NCBI RefSeq assembly: GCF_002906155.1
Contig: NZ_MUJK01000003.1
Coordinates: 434,001 to 498,000 of the forward strand
Length of the DNA stretch: 64,000 nt
Direction: 5' to 3'
DNA from: Pseudomonas laurylsulfativorans
GTDB taxonomy: Bacteria; Pseudomonadota; Gammaproteobacteria; Pseudomonadales; Pseudomonadaceae
The notes below the pieces were generated by a model, which saw nothing but the letters and a program-made list of their open reading frames with translations, was not told the origin of the DNA and made no database searches. Positions 44,902 to 53,835 of this stretch are shown in pieces; the stretch's first letter is position 1; each line of letters starts with the position of its first letter. The position numbers and the translations under genes were made by a program.

Positions 44902-46656
44902 ATGGTGCAATTAACAAGGTCATTCGTCATAAGCCGCATGTTTTTTATGGGCTTTCTGATCAGCGGTGCAGCGTTTGGGCAAACTTCGCCGATTGAGCCG
45001 GTATCTGCGGCAAGCAGCGAAATCGATGCTGCGGCGCCCGACGATGCGGTCGGCCAGGCGATTCAGGCATCGCTGGAACCGCTGCGCTCGGCCTTTCCGC
45101 CGTTGCTCACGGCCAGGCGCCATCAGCGCGTGGATGTCAGCCGGGTGGTGCTGGATTTCTATATGCATCGTAACTATCGCGCCGCGTGGACGGATGATAG
45201 TGACGTGGCCCAGTTACTCAAGAGCCTTGAAGATACCCGGATCGACGGCCTGACCCCTGCGGATTTTCGCATCTCCGAACTGGCCCAGGCCCATGAATCG
45301 CTGGTAGCCGCCATGCCTTCCACGGCGCAACGGGCGATGTTCGACATGGCGGCGACTCGCACGTTCATCACCGCACTGTTGCAACTGCGGCGGGGCAAGG
45401 TCGATCCGTCGCGGCTGGACATTCACTGGAATTTCGAACCTGCCGGCGGCAATGCCCGCGAGGACATGAACACCCTGTTCGCCGCCCTTGATGCCCATGA
45501 CGTGGCGCGTGCATTCGCCGATGCGCCTCCTCAAGAAGCGATTTACCGCAATTTGCGTGAGGGGCTGGCCCGTTTGCGCCAGATCCGTGATGCGGGCGGC
45601 TGGCCGAAAGTCGCGGTGGGGCAATCGCTCAAGCCTGGCATGGACGGGGTGGCGGTCGCACAATTGCGTGCACGCCTGGTGGCGGGCGGTTACCTGGACG
45701 CGCACCTGTCGACAAAGGCCGGTTACGACGACAAGGTCATTGCCGCGGTGAAGAGGTATCAGACCGAGCAATACCTGGGGGCCGATGGTGTGGCCGGGGC
45801 GGCGACGCTGGCGGCGTTGAACGTGCCTGTCGAGGCGCGGATCGATCAGGTGCGGGTCAACATGGAGCGCGCCCGCTGGCTGTTGTACAAACTCCAGGGT
45901 ACGTTCGTGATCGTCGATATCGCCGGGTACAAGGTGGCGATGTACCGCGACGGTCTGCCGATCTGGCATTCGCGGGTGCAGGTCGGTAAGCCGGTGCGCA
46001 GTACGCCGGTGTTCCAGGCCGAAATCACTTACATCACGTTCAACCCAACCTGGACCGTGCCCCCGACCATCCTCAAGCAGGACGTGATTCCAAAAGTCCA
46101 GAACGATCCGGGTTATCTGGCGGCTAACCGGATTCGCGTGCTTGACCGCGAAGGCAATGTGCTTGATCCATCGAGCGTTGACTGGAGCAATCCGCGGGGC
46201 ATCCACCTGCGTCAGGATGCCGGGCCCGACAGTTCGCTGGGGCAGGTGGTGATCCGCTTCCCCAACGACTATGCGATTTACCTGCATGACACGCCGCACC
46301 GCGAGCTGTTTGCCAAAACGGTTCGGGCCACTAGCTCAGGCTGCATCCGCGTGGAAAACCCGCTGCAACTGGTCGAGTTGTTGTTCAACGACCCGGTGCG
46401 CTGGAACAGTGCCGGCATTCAAAAGCAGTTGGCCAATGGCAGGACCGAGAACGTTCCGCTGCCGGTGAAAGTGCCGGTGCTGTTGGCCTATTGGACCGTG
46501 GACTTGAGCAAGGATGGGCGGGTGACGTTTAAGCCCGACATTTACGATTACGATGCCAGGGTGCTGCAGGGCTTGAGCCAGCCTACCAAGTTGCCTGCGC
46601 TGGACTTGCGTCGGGCAGAGGTGCCGCTGGTGGTGACGGGGCAGAACCAACTGTAA
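44902..46656 (+). CDS. YcbB (LdtD)-like L,D-transpeptidase
   Basis: A 584-residue exported L,D-transpeptidase. Signal peptide to about residue 26; an N-terminal scaffold domain (70-230); a peptidoglycan-binding domain (about 240-310, QSLKPGMDGVAVAQLRARL); and a YkuD catalytic domain (about 330-510) with the nucleophile C481 in TSSGCIRVENP. It makes 3-3 cross-links in peptidoglycan, a by-pass of beta-lactam-sensitive enzymes. AAGGA lies 6 bases before the ATG at 44902. It ends at a clear terminator. Confidence 0.93.
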   Translation: MVQLTRSFVISRMFFMGFLISGAAFGQTSPIEPVSAASSEIDAAAPDDAVGQAIQASLEPLRSAFPPLLTARRHQRVDVSRVVLDFYMHRNYRAAWTDDSDVAQLLKSLEDTRIDGLTPADFRISELAQAHESLVAAMPSTAQRAMFDMAATRTFITALLQLRRGKVDPSRLDIHWNFEPAGGNAREDMNTLFAALDAHDVARAFADAPPQEAIYRNLREGLARLRQIRDAGGWPKVAVGQSLKPGMDGVAVAQLRARLVAGGYLDAHLSTKAGYDDKVIAAVKRYQTEQYLGADGVAGAATLAALNVPVEARIDQVRVNMERARWLLYKLQGTFVIVDIAGYKVAMYRDGLPIWHSRVQVGKPVRSTPVFQAEITYITFNPTWTVPPTILKQDVIPKVQNDPGYLAANRIRVLDREGNVLDPSSVDWSNPRGIHLRQDAGPDSSLGQVVIRFPNDYAIYLHDTPHRELFAKTVRATSSGCIRVENPLQLVELLFNDPVRWNSAGIQKQLANGRTENVPLPVKVPVLLAYWTVDLSKDGRVTFKPDIYDYDARVLQGLSQPTKLPALDLRRAEVPLVVTGQNQL

Positions 46657-46664
46657 TGAAGATC

Positions 46665-46695
46665 GAAAAAGGGCGCCTCTGAAGCGCCCTTTTTT
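46665..46695 (+). terminator. Terminator of the YcbB-like gene
   Basis: Stem AGGGCGC (46670-46676) with GCGCCCT (46684-46690), A-run before, T-run after. Confidence 0.88.
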
Positions 46696-46729
46696 GGGGC
46701 TTTGACTGGTTTGGAAGGTCACGGTCCCC

Positions 46730-47100
46730 TGTAGGAGCCGGCTTGCTGGCGATGGTCGTTAACGATAGCGCGTGTGAACTGAATAAACGCGGCGCACTTG
46801 AGTCCATCGCCGGCAAGCCGGCTCCTACAGTTTGGCGTTCACATCATTTCGACTCGGTGCCTTGTAGGAGCCGGCTTGCTGGCGATGGTCGTTAACGATA
46901 GCGCGTGTGAACTGAATAAACGCGGCGCACTTGAGTCCATCGCCGGCAAGCCGGCTCCTACAGTTTGGCGTTCACATCATTTCGACCAGGACGCGGTCCC
47001 TTGTAGGAGCCAGCTTGCTGGCGATGGTCGTTAACGATAACGCGCATGAACTGAATAAACGCGGCGCACTTGAGTCCATCGCCGGCAAGCCGGCTCCTAC
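46730..47100. repeat. Tandem array of three REPINs
   Basis: Three almost identical ~100-bp inverted REP pairs (46730-46829, 46863-46962, 47002-47100). Each starts TGTAGGAGCC(G/A)GCTTGCTGG and ends CCGGCAAGCCGGCTCCTAC. Spacers of 33 and 39 bp share GTTTGGCGTTCACATCATTTCGAC. The core is the CCGGC variant rather than the CGAGC variant seen elsewhere. The array fills most of the 471-base gap 46657-47127, which holds no gene. Confidence 0.92.
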
Positions 47101-47127
47101 GGGTATGTGAGCCCTTGGGCAAACACC

Positions 47128-47595
47128 CTAAAGCGCCAATCCTTGTTGCACCACGACAAGCAGATCGCTTTCCGTCAGCGCCACCGCATCCAGTTGCGCG
47201 GTGGCCTGTTCGATCGTTTGTAGCCACCAGTGTGTCTCGCCGTGTTCGTCCACGGTTCGCAACAGGGCGAGTTCGTTGCCTGTTGTGTGGATCTCGACCC
47301 GCCCCTCGCCATCTGCCGTGAAGCGTGCAACCGGGTCAAAGGTGAGGCTGCGTTCGTTGCCAGTGATCACCAATTGGTCGATGGCGTAATCGTAAGCGTC
47401 GCCATCGGGGTGACTCTCGAACACGTGAGTGGGATTGCGCCGCAGGACCAGGCCCGCTTCGGTCAAGGGTAGCAGCCAGGTCTCTATCCGTTGATACAGT
47501 TCGTAGACCTGGCCGGGCCAGCCATCGATCGCCTGATCCGCGCCGGTAAGCCGTGTCTGTTTCAATTTTGCGGCGAGCTCGTCTGCCTTGCTCAT
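47128..47595 (-). CDS. Hypothetical protein (155 aa)
   Basis: A 155-residue acidic soluble protein starting MSKADELAAKLKQTRLTGADQAIDGWPGQVYELYQRIETWL. It appears to be an alpha-beta fold with VEIHTTGNELALLRTVDEHGETHWW in the middle (separate strands). No signal, membrane segment or catalytic motif is recognised. Coding potential is supported by length, third-position GC bias and isolation from other frames. It stands alone, between the REPIN array and the diguanylate cyclase gene, which is divergent. Confidence 0.75.
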   Translation of the reverse strand: MSKADELAAKLKQTRLTGADQAIDGWPGQVYELYQRIETWLLPLTEAGLVLRRNPTHVFESHPDGDAYDYAIDQLVITGNERSLTFDPVARFTADGEGRVEIHTTGNELALLRTVDEHGETHWWLQTIEQATAQLDAVALTESDLLVVVQQGLAL

Positions 47596-47721
47596 GTCGA
47601 TTCCCTGTATGGAGGTCTGTCTAATCGTAGCTCGTTGACGCGCAGTCAGCCCTGCCCTGGGTCAGGTTTTCAGCACAGGCAGGGTGCAGGCGCCGTGCTC
47701 GGGCAGTACCGCCGGGCAAAC

Positions 47722-47744
47722 GTGACCACTGGGCAAGTGGTCAC
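47722..47744. promoter_or_regulatory. Perfect 9-bp inverted repeat upstream of the GGEEF gene
   Basis: GTGACCACT (47722-47730) and AGTGGTCAC (47736-47744) around gggca. A second inverted pair, GGGGCA/TGCCCC, lies at about 47798-47821 just before the start codon. These could be a transcription-factor site and an mRNA hairpin. Confidence 0.45.
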
Positions 47745-47835
47745 CCATTTATCCTGGATAACCCCGTAGACTACGCCCCACAAAGACTGAGGGCTTTGGG
47801 GCATTGCCCATGCCTTGCCCCGACAGGACTGACTT

Positions 47836-49407
47836 TTGCCCACACGCTTTAGCCACCCGGACCACCCCCCTGGCGTCGCATTGAAACGCATCCCGCTGCG
47901 CAAGGCCGCGGTATTGTTCATTGCCACGGTGTGCCTGTGCCTGTGCGGTTTGCTCTACCTGCAACTGGAGCAGTCCCGTCGCCATGATTTGAGCCTGGCG
48001 CAAGTGGCGTCTTCGAACCTGACTCGGGCCATGGCGCAGCAAGCCGAAGACACCTTCATGAAGGCCGACCTGGTGCTGACCAGTCTGGTGGACTGGATTC
48101 AGGCCGACGGTTTCGGCCCGGCCCAGCGACCACGCTTGCAGCAGACTTTTGCCCGGCGGGTGCTGGCGCTGGATCAATTGCACGGCATCCTGCTGTTCGA
48201 CCAGAAGGGCCAATGGGTGGTGACCTCGTTTGAAAACCTGCCCAGGGGTGCCGGGGTGGCGGATCGCGAGTACTTCAAGTATCACCAGCAGAACGTATCG
48301 TCGGTGGCGCACATCGGCCCGGCCATCCGCAGCCGGGAAAACGGCGAGTGGATCATTCCGGTTTCCAAACGGATCAACGACAGGAACGGGCATTTCCAGG
48401 GCGTGTTGCTGGCCGGGATCAAGATGTCGTACTTCGACCAGTTCTTCAAAAGCTTCAACCTGGACGACAGCGGCTCGATGTTTCTCGGTCTGACCGATGG
48501 CACGTTGTTGGCGCGGCGACCTTTTGTCGAGGCACAGATCGGCGCGTCATTGAGCCAGAACGAGATTTTCCAGAAGTTCCTGCCGCTGACCACCTCCGGC
48601 AATGCGATGTTCACATCCATCATCGACGGCGTAACGCGCCTGTATGGTTACCGACAACTGGAGGCGTATCCGCTGGTGGTCGCCGCTGCGTCGTCCACCG
48701 AATCCATTCTCGCGGGCTGGTACGACACGGCGTTTCGCTCCAGTCTCATCGTTGCCCTGGTGTTGCTGGGCGTGGGGTTGTTCGGTTGGGTGTTCATTCA
48801 TCAGGTGCGTGTTGGCGAGCGGGTCGAGTCGGATTTGCGCAGGGCCCAGGAAGCGCTGGAGCTGATTGCCACCCATGACAGCCTGACCGGGCTGGCCAAC
48901 CGCCGATTGTTCGAGCGGGCGCTGGACATCGAGTTCGGGCGCGGCGCCCGGCAGGCCAGCCCGTTGAGCCTGATCATGCTCGATATCGATTACTTCAAGC
49001 GCTACAACGACACCTACGGCCATGTGGTGGGGGATCATTGCCTGGCTGAAGTGGCGCGGGCGCTGAAGAGTTGCTGCCATCGCAAGGCCGATCTGGCGGT
49101 GCGTTACGGCGGTGAAGAGTTTGCGGTGCTGCTGCCTGACACCGACCTTCACGGCGCCATGACGATTGCCGAGCAGATCCGTCGCAGCGTCATCGACAAG
49201 AACATCAGTCACACCGGCTCGCCCAATGGCTACGTGACGGTCAGCCTGGGTTGCTACTCGTTCGTGCCCTCGGGCCGTGACAGCATGGACGTGTTTGTTG
49301 AAAGGGCGGATGCGGCGTTGTATCAGGCCAAGCATTCGGGGCGGAACCGCGTGGCAACGTTGTCGATGGCCGGCGGTGCCGAGGCGTTGATGCGCTCCGA
49401 CCGTTGA
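47836..49407 (+). CDS. Membrane diguanylate cyclase (dCache-GGEEF)
   Basis: A 523-residue enzyme that makes c-di-GMP. TM1 is at about 22-43, followed by a periplasmic double-Cache-like sensor (about 45-305), TM2 (about 310-330) and a GGDEF domain. The active-site loop is GGEEF (425-429), and the inhibitory I-site RKAD is at 416-419, exactly five residues before it, so product inhibition is expected. The start is a TTG at 47836 with AGGA upstream; no ATG is available in the N-terminal region, and a TTG at 47881 is an alternative. No EAL domain is present. Confidence 0.9.
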   Translation: MPTRFSHPDHPPGVALKRIPLRKAAVLFIATVCLCLCGLLYLQLEQSRRHDLSLAQVASSNLTRAMAQQAEDTFMKADLVLTSLVDWIQADGFGPAQRPRLQQTFARRVLALDQLHGILLFDQKGQWVVTSFENLPRGAGVADREYFKYHQQNVSSVAHIGPAIRSRENGEWIIPVSKRINDRNGHFQGVLLAGIKMSYFDQFFKSFNLDDSGSMFLGLTDGTLLARRPFVEAQIGASLSQNEIFQKFLPLTTSGNAMFTSIIDGVTRLYGYRQLEAYPLVVAAASSTESILAGWYDTAFRSSLIVALVLLGVGLFGWVFIHQVRVGERVESDLRRAQEALELIATHDSLTGLANRRLFERALDIEFGRGARQASPLSLIMLDIDYFKRYNDTYGHVVGDHCLAEVARALKSCCHRKADLAVRYGGEEFAVLLPDTDLHGAMTIAEQIRRSVIDKNISHTGSPNGYVTVSLGCYSFVPSGRDSMDVFVERADAALYQAKHSGRNRVATLSMAGGAEALMRSDR

Positions 49408-49519
49408 GGTGCTTTTACTGCCGGTGGTCCGTCTTTCGGGACAGTCAGAATTGATCGTCTAGAGTTCCGTTAGCGCTGTCGAATCCGACAGGCTCCCCTA
49501 CGCACGGACGATCGCCAAC

Positions 49520-50926
49520 ATGTTGCTACCTCAAGCGTTGACAGCCGTTGCTCTGACCGTCGCAGCCGCTGCAGTTTTCCCGCTGGCCAGCCAAGCACAA
49601 TCGAAAATCACCGCCGAAGAAGCGCATGCGATCGGCGTGGATGCCTACATTTATTTTTACCCGCTGCTGAGCATGGACGTCACCCGCAAGCAATTCACCA
49701 ACATCGAGCCGGGCAAGGAGTTCGGCAAAGGCCCGATGAACACGTTTGTCAGTGTGCCGCAGTACCCGCCTGCAGAGTTCAAAGGGGTGGTGCGCGCTAA
49801 CTTCGACACTTTGTATTCGATTGCCTGGCTGGATTTGACCAAGGAGCCGCTGGTGATCGCTGCGCCGGATACCGACGGGCGTTTCTACCTGCTGCCGATG
49901 CTGGATATGTGGACTGACGTGTTCGCCTCGCCGGGCTGGCGCACCACGGGCACCGAGGCCGGACAATTCCTGGTGACGCCGCCGGGGTGGACCGGCACGG
50001 TGCCCGCCGGGATGAGTCATCTGCCGGCGCCAACTCCGTTTGTCTGGGTCATCGGCCGTACCAAGACGGACGGTGCGGCGGATTACGCGGCGGTTCACAA
50101 GATCCAGGCCGGCTACACGGTGACGCCGTTGTCACGGCTGGGCAAGGAACCTGAAGCCGTTACCGTGAAAGTCGACCCGGCGGTGGACATGAAAACGCCA
50201 CCGAAGATTCAGGTCGACTCCATGTCGGCGGCCAATTACTTCACTTACGCTGCCGAGTTGCTGAAGGTGAACCCGCCCCATAGCACCGACCAGCCAATGC
50301 TGGCGCAGATCAAGCGTCTTGGCATCGAAGCCGGCAAGCCGTTCAGCATGGACGCGCTCGACCCGCAGATCCAGGCCGCGCTGCAAACGGTGCCGCAGGA
50401 TGCGCAGGCCTTGATGGCCTGGAAAGTGCCGACCCTGGCGCGGGAGGTCAATGGCTGGTCGATGAACACCGACACCATGGGCGTCTACGGCAACTACTAC
50501 CTCAAGCGCGCCATCGTTACGCAGGTGGGGCTCGGTGCCAACTTGCCCGAGGACGCGATTTATCCGCTGAACATCGGCGACAGCAATGGCAAACCACTCG
50601 ACGGTGCGAACAAATACGTGCTGCATTTCAGCAAGGGCGAGACGCCGCCGGTGAGTGCCTTCTGGTCGATCACCCTGTATGACCCTGAAGGTTTCCAGGT
50701 CGCTAACTCACTCAATCGTTTTGCGGTCAGTAGCTGGATGCCGTTCAAGAGCAACGCCGATGGTTCGCTGGACCTGTATTTCCAGAACGAAAGCCCCGGC
50801 AAGGATCTGGAGGCCAACTGGCTGCCGGCGCCTAAAGGCTCATTCAATCTGACCATGCGTTTGTACGGGCCGAAACCCGACGCGCTGAATGGCAAGTGGA
50901 ACCCGCCGGCGATCAAGCGGCTGTAA
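49520..50926 (+). CDS. DUF1254/DUF1214 domain protein
   Basis: A 468-residue exported protein. Signal peptide ends PLASQAQ (about 26). The DUF1254 part (about 35-170; AYIYFYPLLSMDVTRKQF, RANFDTLYSIAWLDL) is followed by DUF1214 (about 350-460; FWSITLYDPEGF, DLYFQNESPG). The family is widespread in proteobacteria and has no firm function. Gene start ATG at 49520; a small hairpin CTGTCG/CGACAG (49476-49491) lies upstream. It is a single-gene unit with a bidirectional terminator downstream. Confidence 0.88.
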   Translation: MLLPQALTAVALTVAAAAVFPLASQAQSKITAEEAHAIGVDAYIYFYPLLSMDVTRKQFTNIEPGKEFGKGPMNTFVSVPQYPPAEFKGVVRANFDTLYSIAWLDLTKEPLVIAAPDTDGRFYLLPMLDMWTDVFASPGWRTTGTEAGQFLVTPPGWTGTVPAGMSHLPAPTPFVWVIGRTKTDGAADYAAVHKIQAGYTVTPLSRLGKEPEAVTVKVDPAVDMKTPPKIQVDSMSAANYFTYAAELLKVNPPHSTDQPMLAQIKRLGIEAGKPFSMDALDPQIQAALQTVPQDAQALMAWKVPTLAREVNGWSMNTDTMGVYGNYYLKRAIVTQVGLGANLPEDAIYPLNIGDSNGKPLDGANKYVLHFSKGETPPVSAFWSITLYDPEGFQVANSLNRFAVSSWMPFKSNADGSLDLYFQNESPGKDLEANWLPAPKGSFNLTMRLYGPKPDALNGKWNPPAIKRL

Positions 50927-50937
50927 ACCCCTGGCGA

Positions 50938-50976
50938 CAAAAAGCAGCCAACGACGGCATGTCATCGGCTGCTTTT
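50938..50976. terminator. Terminator shared by convergent DUF1254 and Gly-rich genes
   Basis: AGCAGCC (50943-50949) pairs with GGCTGCT (50967-50973), with AAAAA before and TTTTG after. It overlaps the last codons of the minus-strand gene. Confidence 0.6.
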
Positions 50977-51288
50977 GTTTGTCCAACTGCCCGTCCCGCC
51001 GCCAGCGCCGCCTGTTCCACCTCCGGGGGCGCCGGTGCCACCGCCCGCGCCGCTGCCCGGACCATTGACGCCGGTGCTGCCGATTGACGAGCCGGAGCCA
51101 TGACCGCGGCCATTGTCGCCCGAGGGGGCGCCGGGCCGGTTGTTGTCAGGCAGCATGGTTGAGTTGCGAGTGGCGCCGTGTGCCGTACCGGTCGAGCCAG
51201 GGCCATCGCCGGACGCCGCCAAGGTGGCCAGGGGCATCGTCGATAACAATCCCGCCAAAAGCAGCGAAGTCATTCTGATGTTCATCAT
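50962..51288 (-). CDS. Secreted glycine-rich protein (108 aa)
   Basis: A 108-residue protein. Signal peptide (MMNIRMTSLLLAGLLS...), cleavage near LATLAA (about 25-27). The mature part is almost wholly Gly/Ser/Pro/Asn, ending in short repeats of GAGGGTG and GAPGGG, with no cysteines. GGAG precedes the ATG at 51288; a second ATG follows directly. Low-complexity secreted proteins of this kind occur in fluorescent pseudomonads without known function. Coding is supported by the signal peptide and ribosome site. Confidence 0.7.
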   Translation of the reverse strand: MMNIRMTSLLLAGLLSTMPLATLAASGDGPGSTGTAHGATRNSTMLPDNNRPGAPSGDNGRGHGSGSSIGSTGVNGPGSGAGGGTGAPGGGTGGAGGGTGSWTNKSSR

Positions 51289-51748
51289 GGTCGTCTCCAG
51301 GGATGAGCCGTTACCTGATATGGGTGTGAAAGGGCGCACGGTTGGTGCCGGCCAGATGGGAGCGTGACGGGCACTGGGTAGATGTGTGCCGCCGATCCAT
51401 GGTCAAGCGGGGACCCTGTGGGAGCGGGCTTGCCCGCGATGGCGGCGGGTCGCTCCCAAACTGGTCTCATGTCAGTCAAATCGGTGTTGGCGAAGGTTTC
51501 TGCCAACGTGCCGCAATCCAGTTGCTGCCGATTTCGAGTTTGCGATTGATTCGGTCAATTTTCCAGAAGCGCGTTGAACCGATGAACTCACCGGTGGGCC
51601 TTTCAGCGGCGTATCCATGAGGTTGATGTTCTCGGCAGGTTGGGCGTGCGTGGGGGTGTCTGTTACGCCGTAGCCGGGGCAGCTGGTGCAACCACCGAAA
51701 CGTGCAGGTGTCACACGTCAGGCACCTCGTCCTCAGGAGTGTCCGTTC
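51289..51748. other. 460-base gap; one REP, no confident gene
   Basis: A REP of the form GTGGGAGCGGGCTTGCCCGCG lies near 51419-51439. On the minus strand, 51476-51620 reads as a protein-like segment (GEFIGSTRFWKIDRINRKL...) without a credible start; it may be a gene remnant. The 3' part holds the upstream region of the exonuclease gene. Confidence 0.4.
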
Positions 51749-52543
51749 ATGAAGAAGCTGCGGGTTGCCACATTCAACGTCAATGGCCTGCGCGCACGGC
51801 TGCCGAATCTGCTGGCCTGGCTTGAGCGGGAAAAACCGGACATCGCCTGCTTGCAGGAGTTGAAGGCGGTGGACGGCGCATTCCCGGCTGCAGACCTTGA
51901 GGCAGTCGGCTACGGCGCGATCTGGCAGGGTCAAGCGTCATGGAATGGCGTGGCGATTCTGGCGCGGGATGCGCAGCCGCTGGAAAGCCGACGCGGGTTG
52001 CCCGGCGATGACAGCGACAGCCAAAGTCGTTACCTGGAAGCCGCCGTTCATGGGGTTCTGGTGGGTTGCCTGTACTTGCCCAACGGCAACCCGCAGCCGG
52101 GGCCGAAATTCGAGTACAAGCTGGCGTGGTTCGAGCGACTGATCCGCTATGCGCAGACTCTTCAAGGCAGCGAACATCCGGTGGTACTGGCGGGTGATTA
52201 CAACGTAGTGCCCACCGATCTGGACATCTACAACCCGCGTTCATGGCTCAAGGACGCCTTGCTACAACCGGAAAGTCGCGAGTGCTACCAGCGGTTGCTG
52301 GACCAGGGCTGGACCGATTCATTGCGGCATCTGTATCCGCAGGATCGGCTCTACACGTTCTGGGATTACTTTCGCCAGCACTGGCAGAAAAACTCGGGGC
52401 TGCGTATCGACCACCTGCTGCTCAACCCGGCCCTGAGTCCTTATCTGCAAGACGCCGGGGTGGATGCGTGGGTGCGCAACGAGCCCCATGCCAGTGACCA
52501 CGCGCCGACCTGGATCGAACTGGGTTCGCGCAAGCGGCGTTGA
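51749..52543 (+). CDS. xthA: Exonuclease III-type AP endonuclease
   Basis: A 264-residue metal-dependent nuclease of the EEP fold that cuts DNA at abasic sites and trims 3' ends. Active-site segments are FNVNGLRAR (N-terminal Asn), CLQELK (Glu), AGDYNVVPTDLD (Asp/Asn), RIDHLLLN and the closing SDHAPTWIEL (Asp-His). The ATG at 51749 follows AGGAG. Pseudomonads commonly have two such genes; this is the shorter Xth type. Single gene. Confidence 0.93.
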   Translation: MKKLRVATFNVNGLRARLPNLLAWLEREKPDIACLQELKAVDGAFPAADLEAVGYGAIWQGQASWNGVAILARDAQPLESRRGLPGDDSDSQSRYLEAAVHGVLVGCLYLPNGNPQPGPKFEYKLAWFERLIRYAQTLQGSEHPVVLAGDYNVVPTDLDIYNPRSWLKDALLQPESRECYQRLLDQGWTDSLRHLYPQDRLYTFWDYFRQHWQKNSGLRIDHLLLNPALSPYLQDAGVDAWVRNEPHASDHAPTWIELGSRKRR

Positions 52544-52654
52544 TGATGCGCACGGGCGATTGGCGAAATCAATTGTCGGCAGTAGCGGTATATCCCTTAT
52601 ACATAACGCCCATCGGCGGAGTGATCCGCAGCGACCGTGCAAAAGGATTGAACG

Positions 52655-53485
52655 ATGAGCGAGCCACGCCTGACTGACCGTGCTTTGTACCTGCGACGCC
52701 TGGGCTTCGATGCGCCTCCGGCACCCACCCTGGATACCTTGCGCCAATTGCAGTTGCGCCATACGGGCGTTTTCCCGTTTGAAAACCTCACCACGCTATC
52801 TGGCGAGCCGGTGCTGATCGACTTGCCATCCATCGAGCAGAAAGTCCTGCATGACGCTCGTGGCGGTTACTGCTACGAACTCAACAACCTGTTTCTGGCC
52901 TTGCTTCAAGAGCTGGGTTTCGACGCTCGCGCCATCAGCGGCCGGGTGGTGATGGGCCAGCCGGAGGGTGCCTGGACTGCCCGTACCCATCGCCTGAGCC
53001 TGGTCATCATCGACGACGTGCGCTACATCACCGACGTCGGTTTCGGCGGCATGGTGCCGACCGCGCCACTGCTGCTCGACTCCCGCGCCGAACAACTCAC
53101 CCCGCACGAGCCGTATCGCATCGACCTGCACGTCGACGGCTTTACCCTGCGCGCCAACGTCGCGGGCGAATGGCGAGCGATGTACATCTTCGACCTGCAG
53201 CGCCAGGAAGATATCGATTTCGCAGTCGGTAACTGGTACGTCTCGACCCACCCCGACTCATCTTTCGTCAGGCAGTTGATGGTGGCGCGCACCGGGGAAG
53301 GGTGGCGCCGTACGCTCAACAACGGCAGTTTCGCGATCCACCGGATTGGCCAGGACAGCGAGCGGCGGCAGGTGGCGGATGTGCAGGAATTGATTGGCTT
53401 GCTGGACCGCGAGTTCGGCATCCGCGTACCGCAACAGGCGCAATTGGCGCGGACGCTGGAGCGATTGATTGCATCGCCGCAATAG
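52655..53485 (+). CDS. nat: Arylamine N-acetyltransferase
   Basis: A 276-residue enzyme that moves an acetyl group from acetyl-CoA to arylamines or hydrazines. The catalytic triad is complete: C73 (ARGGYCYELN), H112 (RTHRLSLV) and D127 (YITDVGFGG). The N-terminal helical part (LYLRRLGFD, THTxFPFENL-like segment HTGVFPFENLTTL) is typical. AAAAGGA is upstream of the ATG at 52655. Length fits bacterial NATs. Physiological substrate unknown. Confidence 0.95.
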   Translation: MSEPRLTDRALYLRRLGFDAPPAPTLDTLRQLQLRHTGVFPFENLTTLSGEPVLIDLPSIEQKVLHDARGGYCYELNNLFLALLQELGFDARAISGRVVMGQPEGAWTARTHRLSLVIIDDVRYITDVGFGGMVPTAPLLLDSRAEQLTPHEPYRIDLHVDGFTLRANVAGEWRAMYIFDLQRQEDIDFAVGNWYVSTHPDSSFVRQLMVARTGEGWRRTLNNGSFAIHRIGQDSERRQVADVQELIGLLDREFGIRVPQQAQLARTLERLIASPQ

Positions 53486-53526
53486 CGGGCTGATCGTAGA
53501 CATCTGACTGATCGGCCCTTTGTGTT

Positions 53527-53832
53527 TCAGGGCCGAACACCCGGCTCCATTACCCGTTGAATTTCGCGCAAGGCCTCTGCCAGTTTCTGCTCCAGGCCCT
53601 TGAGCTCGGCAGGGGTGAGGGTTGGTTTCAGTTTTGCGCTCTTGCCTTCGTTGAGCAGAGCCCGGCGCAGCGTATTGTTGATCGCCGTCTGGTAGCCATA
53701 CCCCTCGCGTTCTGCCAGGGCTCGGGCGGCTTCGATGACAGCATCATCGAGCATGATGGTAATGCGGGTCTTGCCTTTGGCGGGCGCCACGGCCCCGCGC
53801 CTGGCGTCACTGAAGTCGTATTCGTCTTTCAT
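53527..53832 (-). CDS. brnA: BrnA-type antitoxin
   Basis: A 101-residue DNA-binding antitoxin. The BrnA domain has the ribbon-helix-helix region KTRITIMLDDAVIEAARALAERE, followed by GYGYQTAINNTLRRAL. It should bind the toxin and repress the brnTA promoter. It follows the brnT reading frame closely (3 bases between the original brnT stop and this ATG). The C-terminal helix (TPAELKGLEQKLAEALREI) is extra to the core. The gene is intact although its toxin partner is disrupted. Confidence 0.88.
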   Translation of the reverse strand: MKDEYDFSDARRGAVAPAKGKTRITIMLDDAVIEAARALAEREGYGYQTAINNTLRRALLNEGKSAKLKPTLTPAELKGLEQKLAEALREIQRVMEPGVRP

Positions 53833-53835
53833 CGG

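Noticed and set aside
46730..47100. Regularly spaced repeats that might suggest a CRISPR array.
   Set aside because: Repeats are ~100 bp inverted REP pairs, spacers are alike rather than unique, and there are no cas genes.
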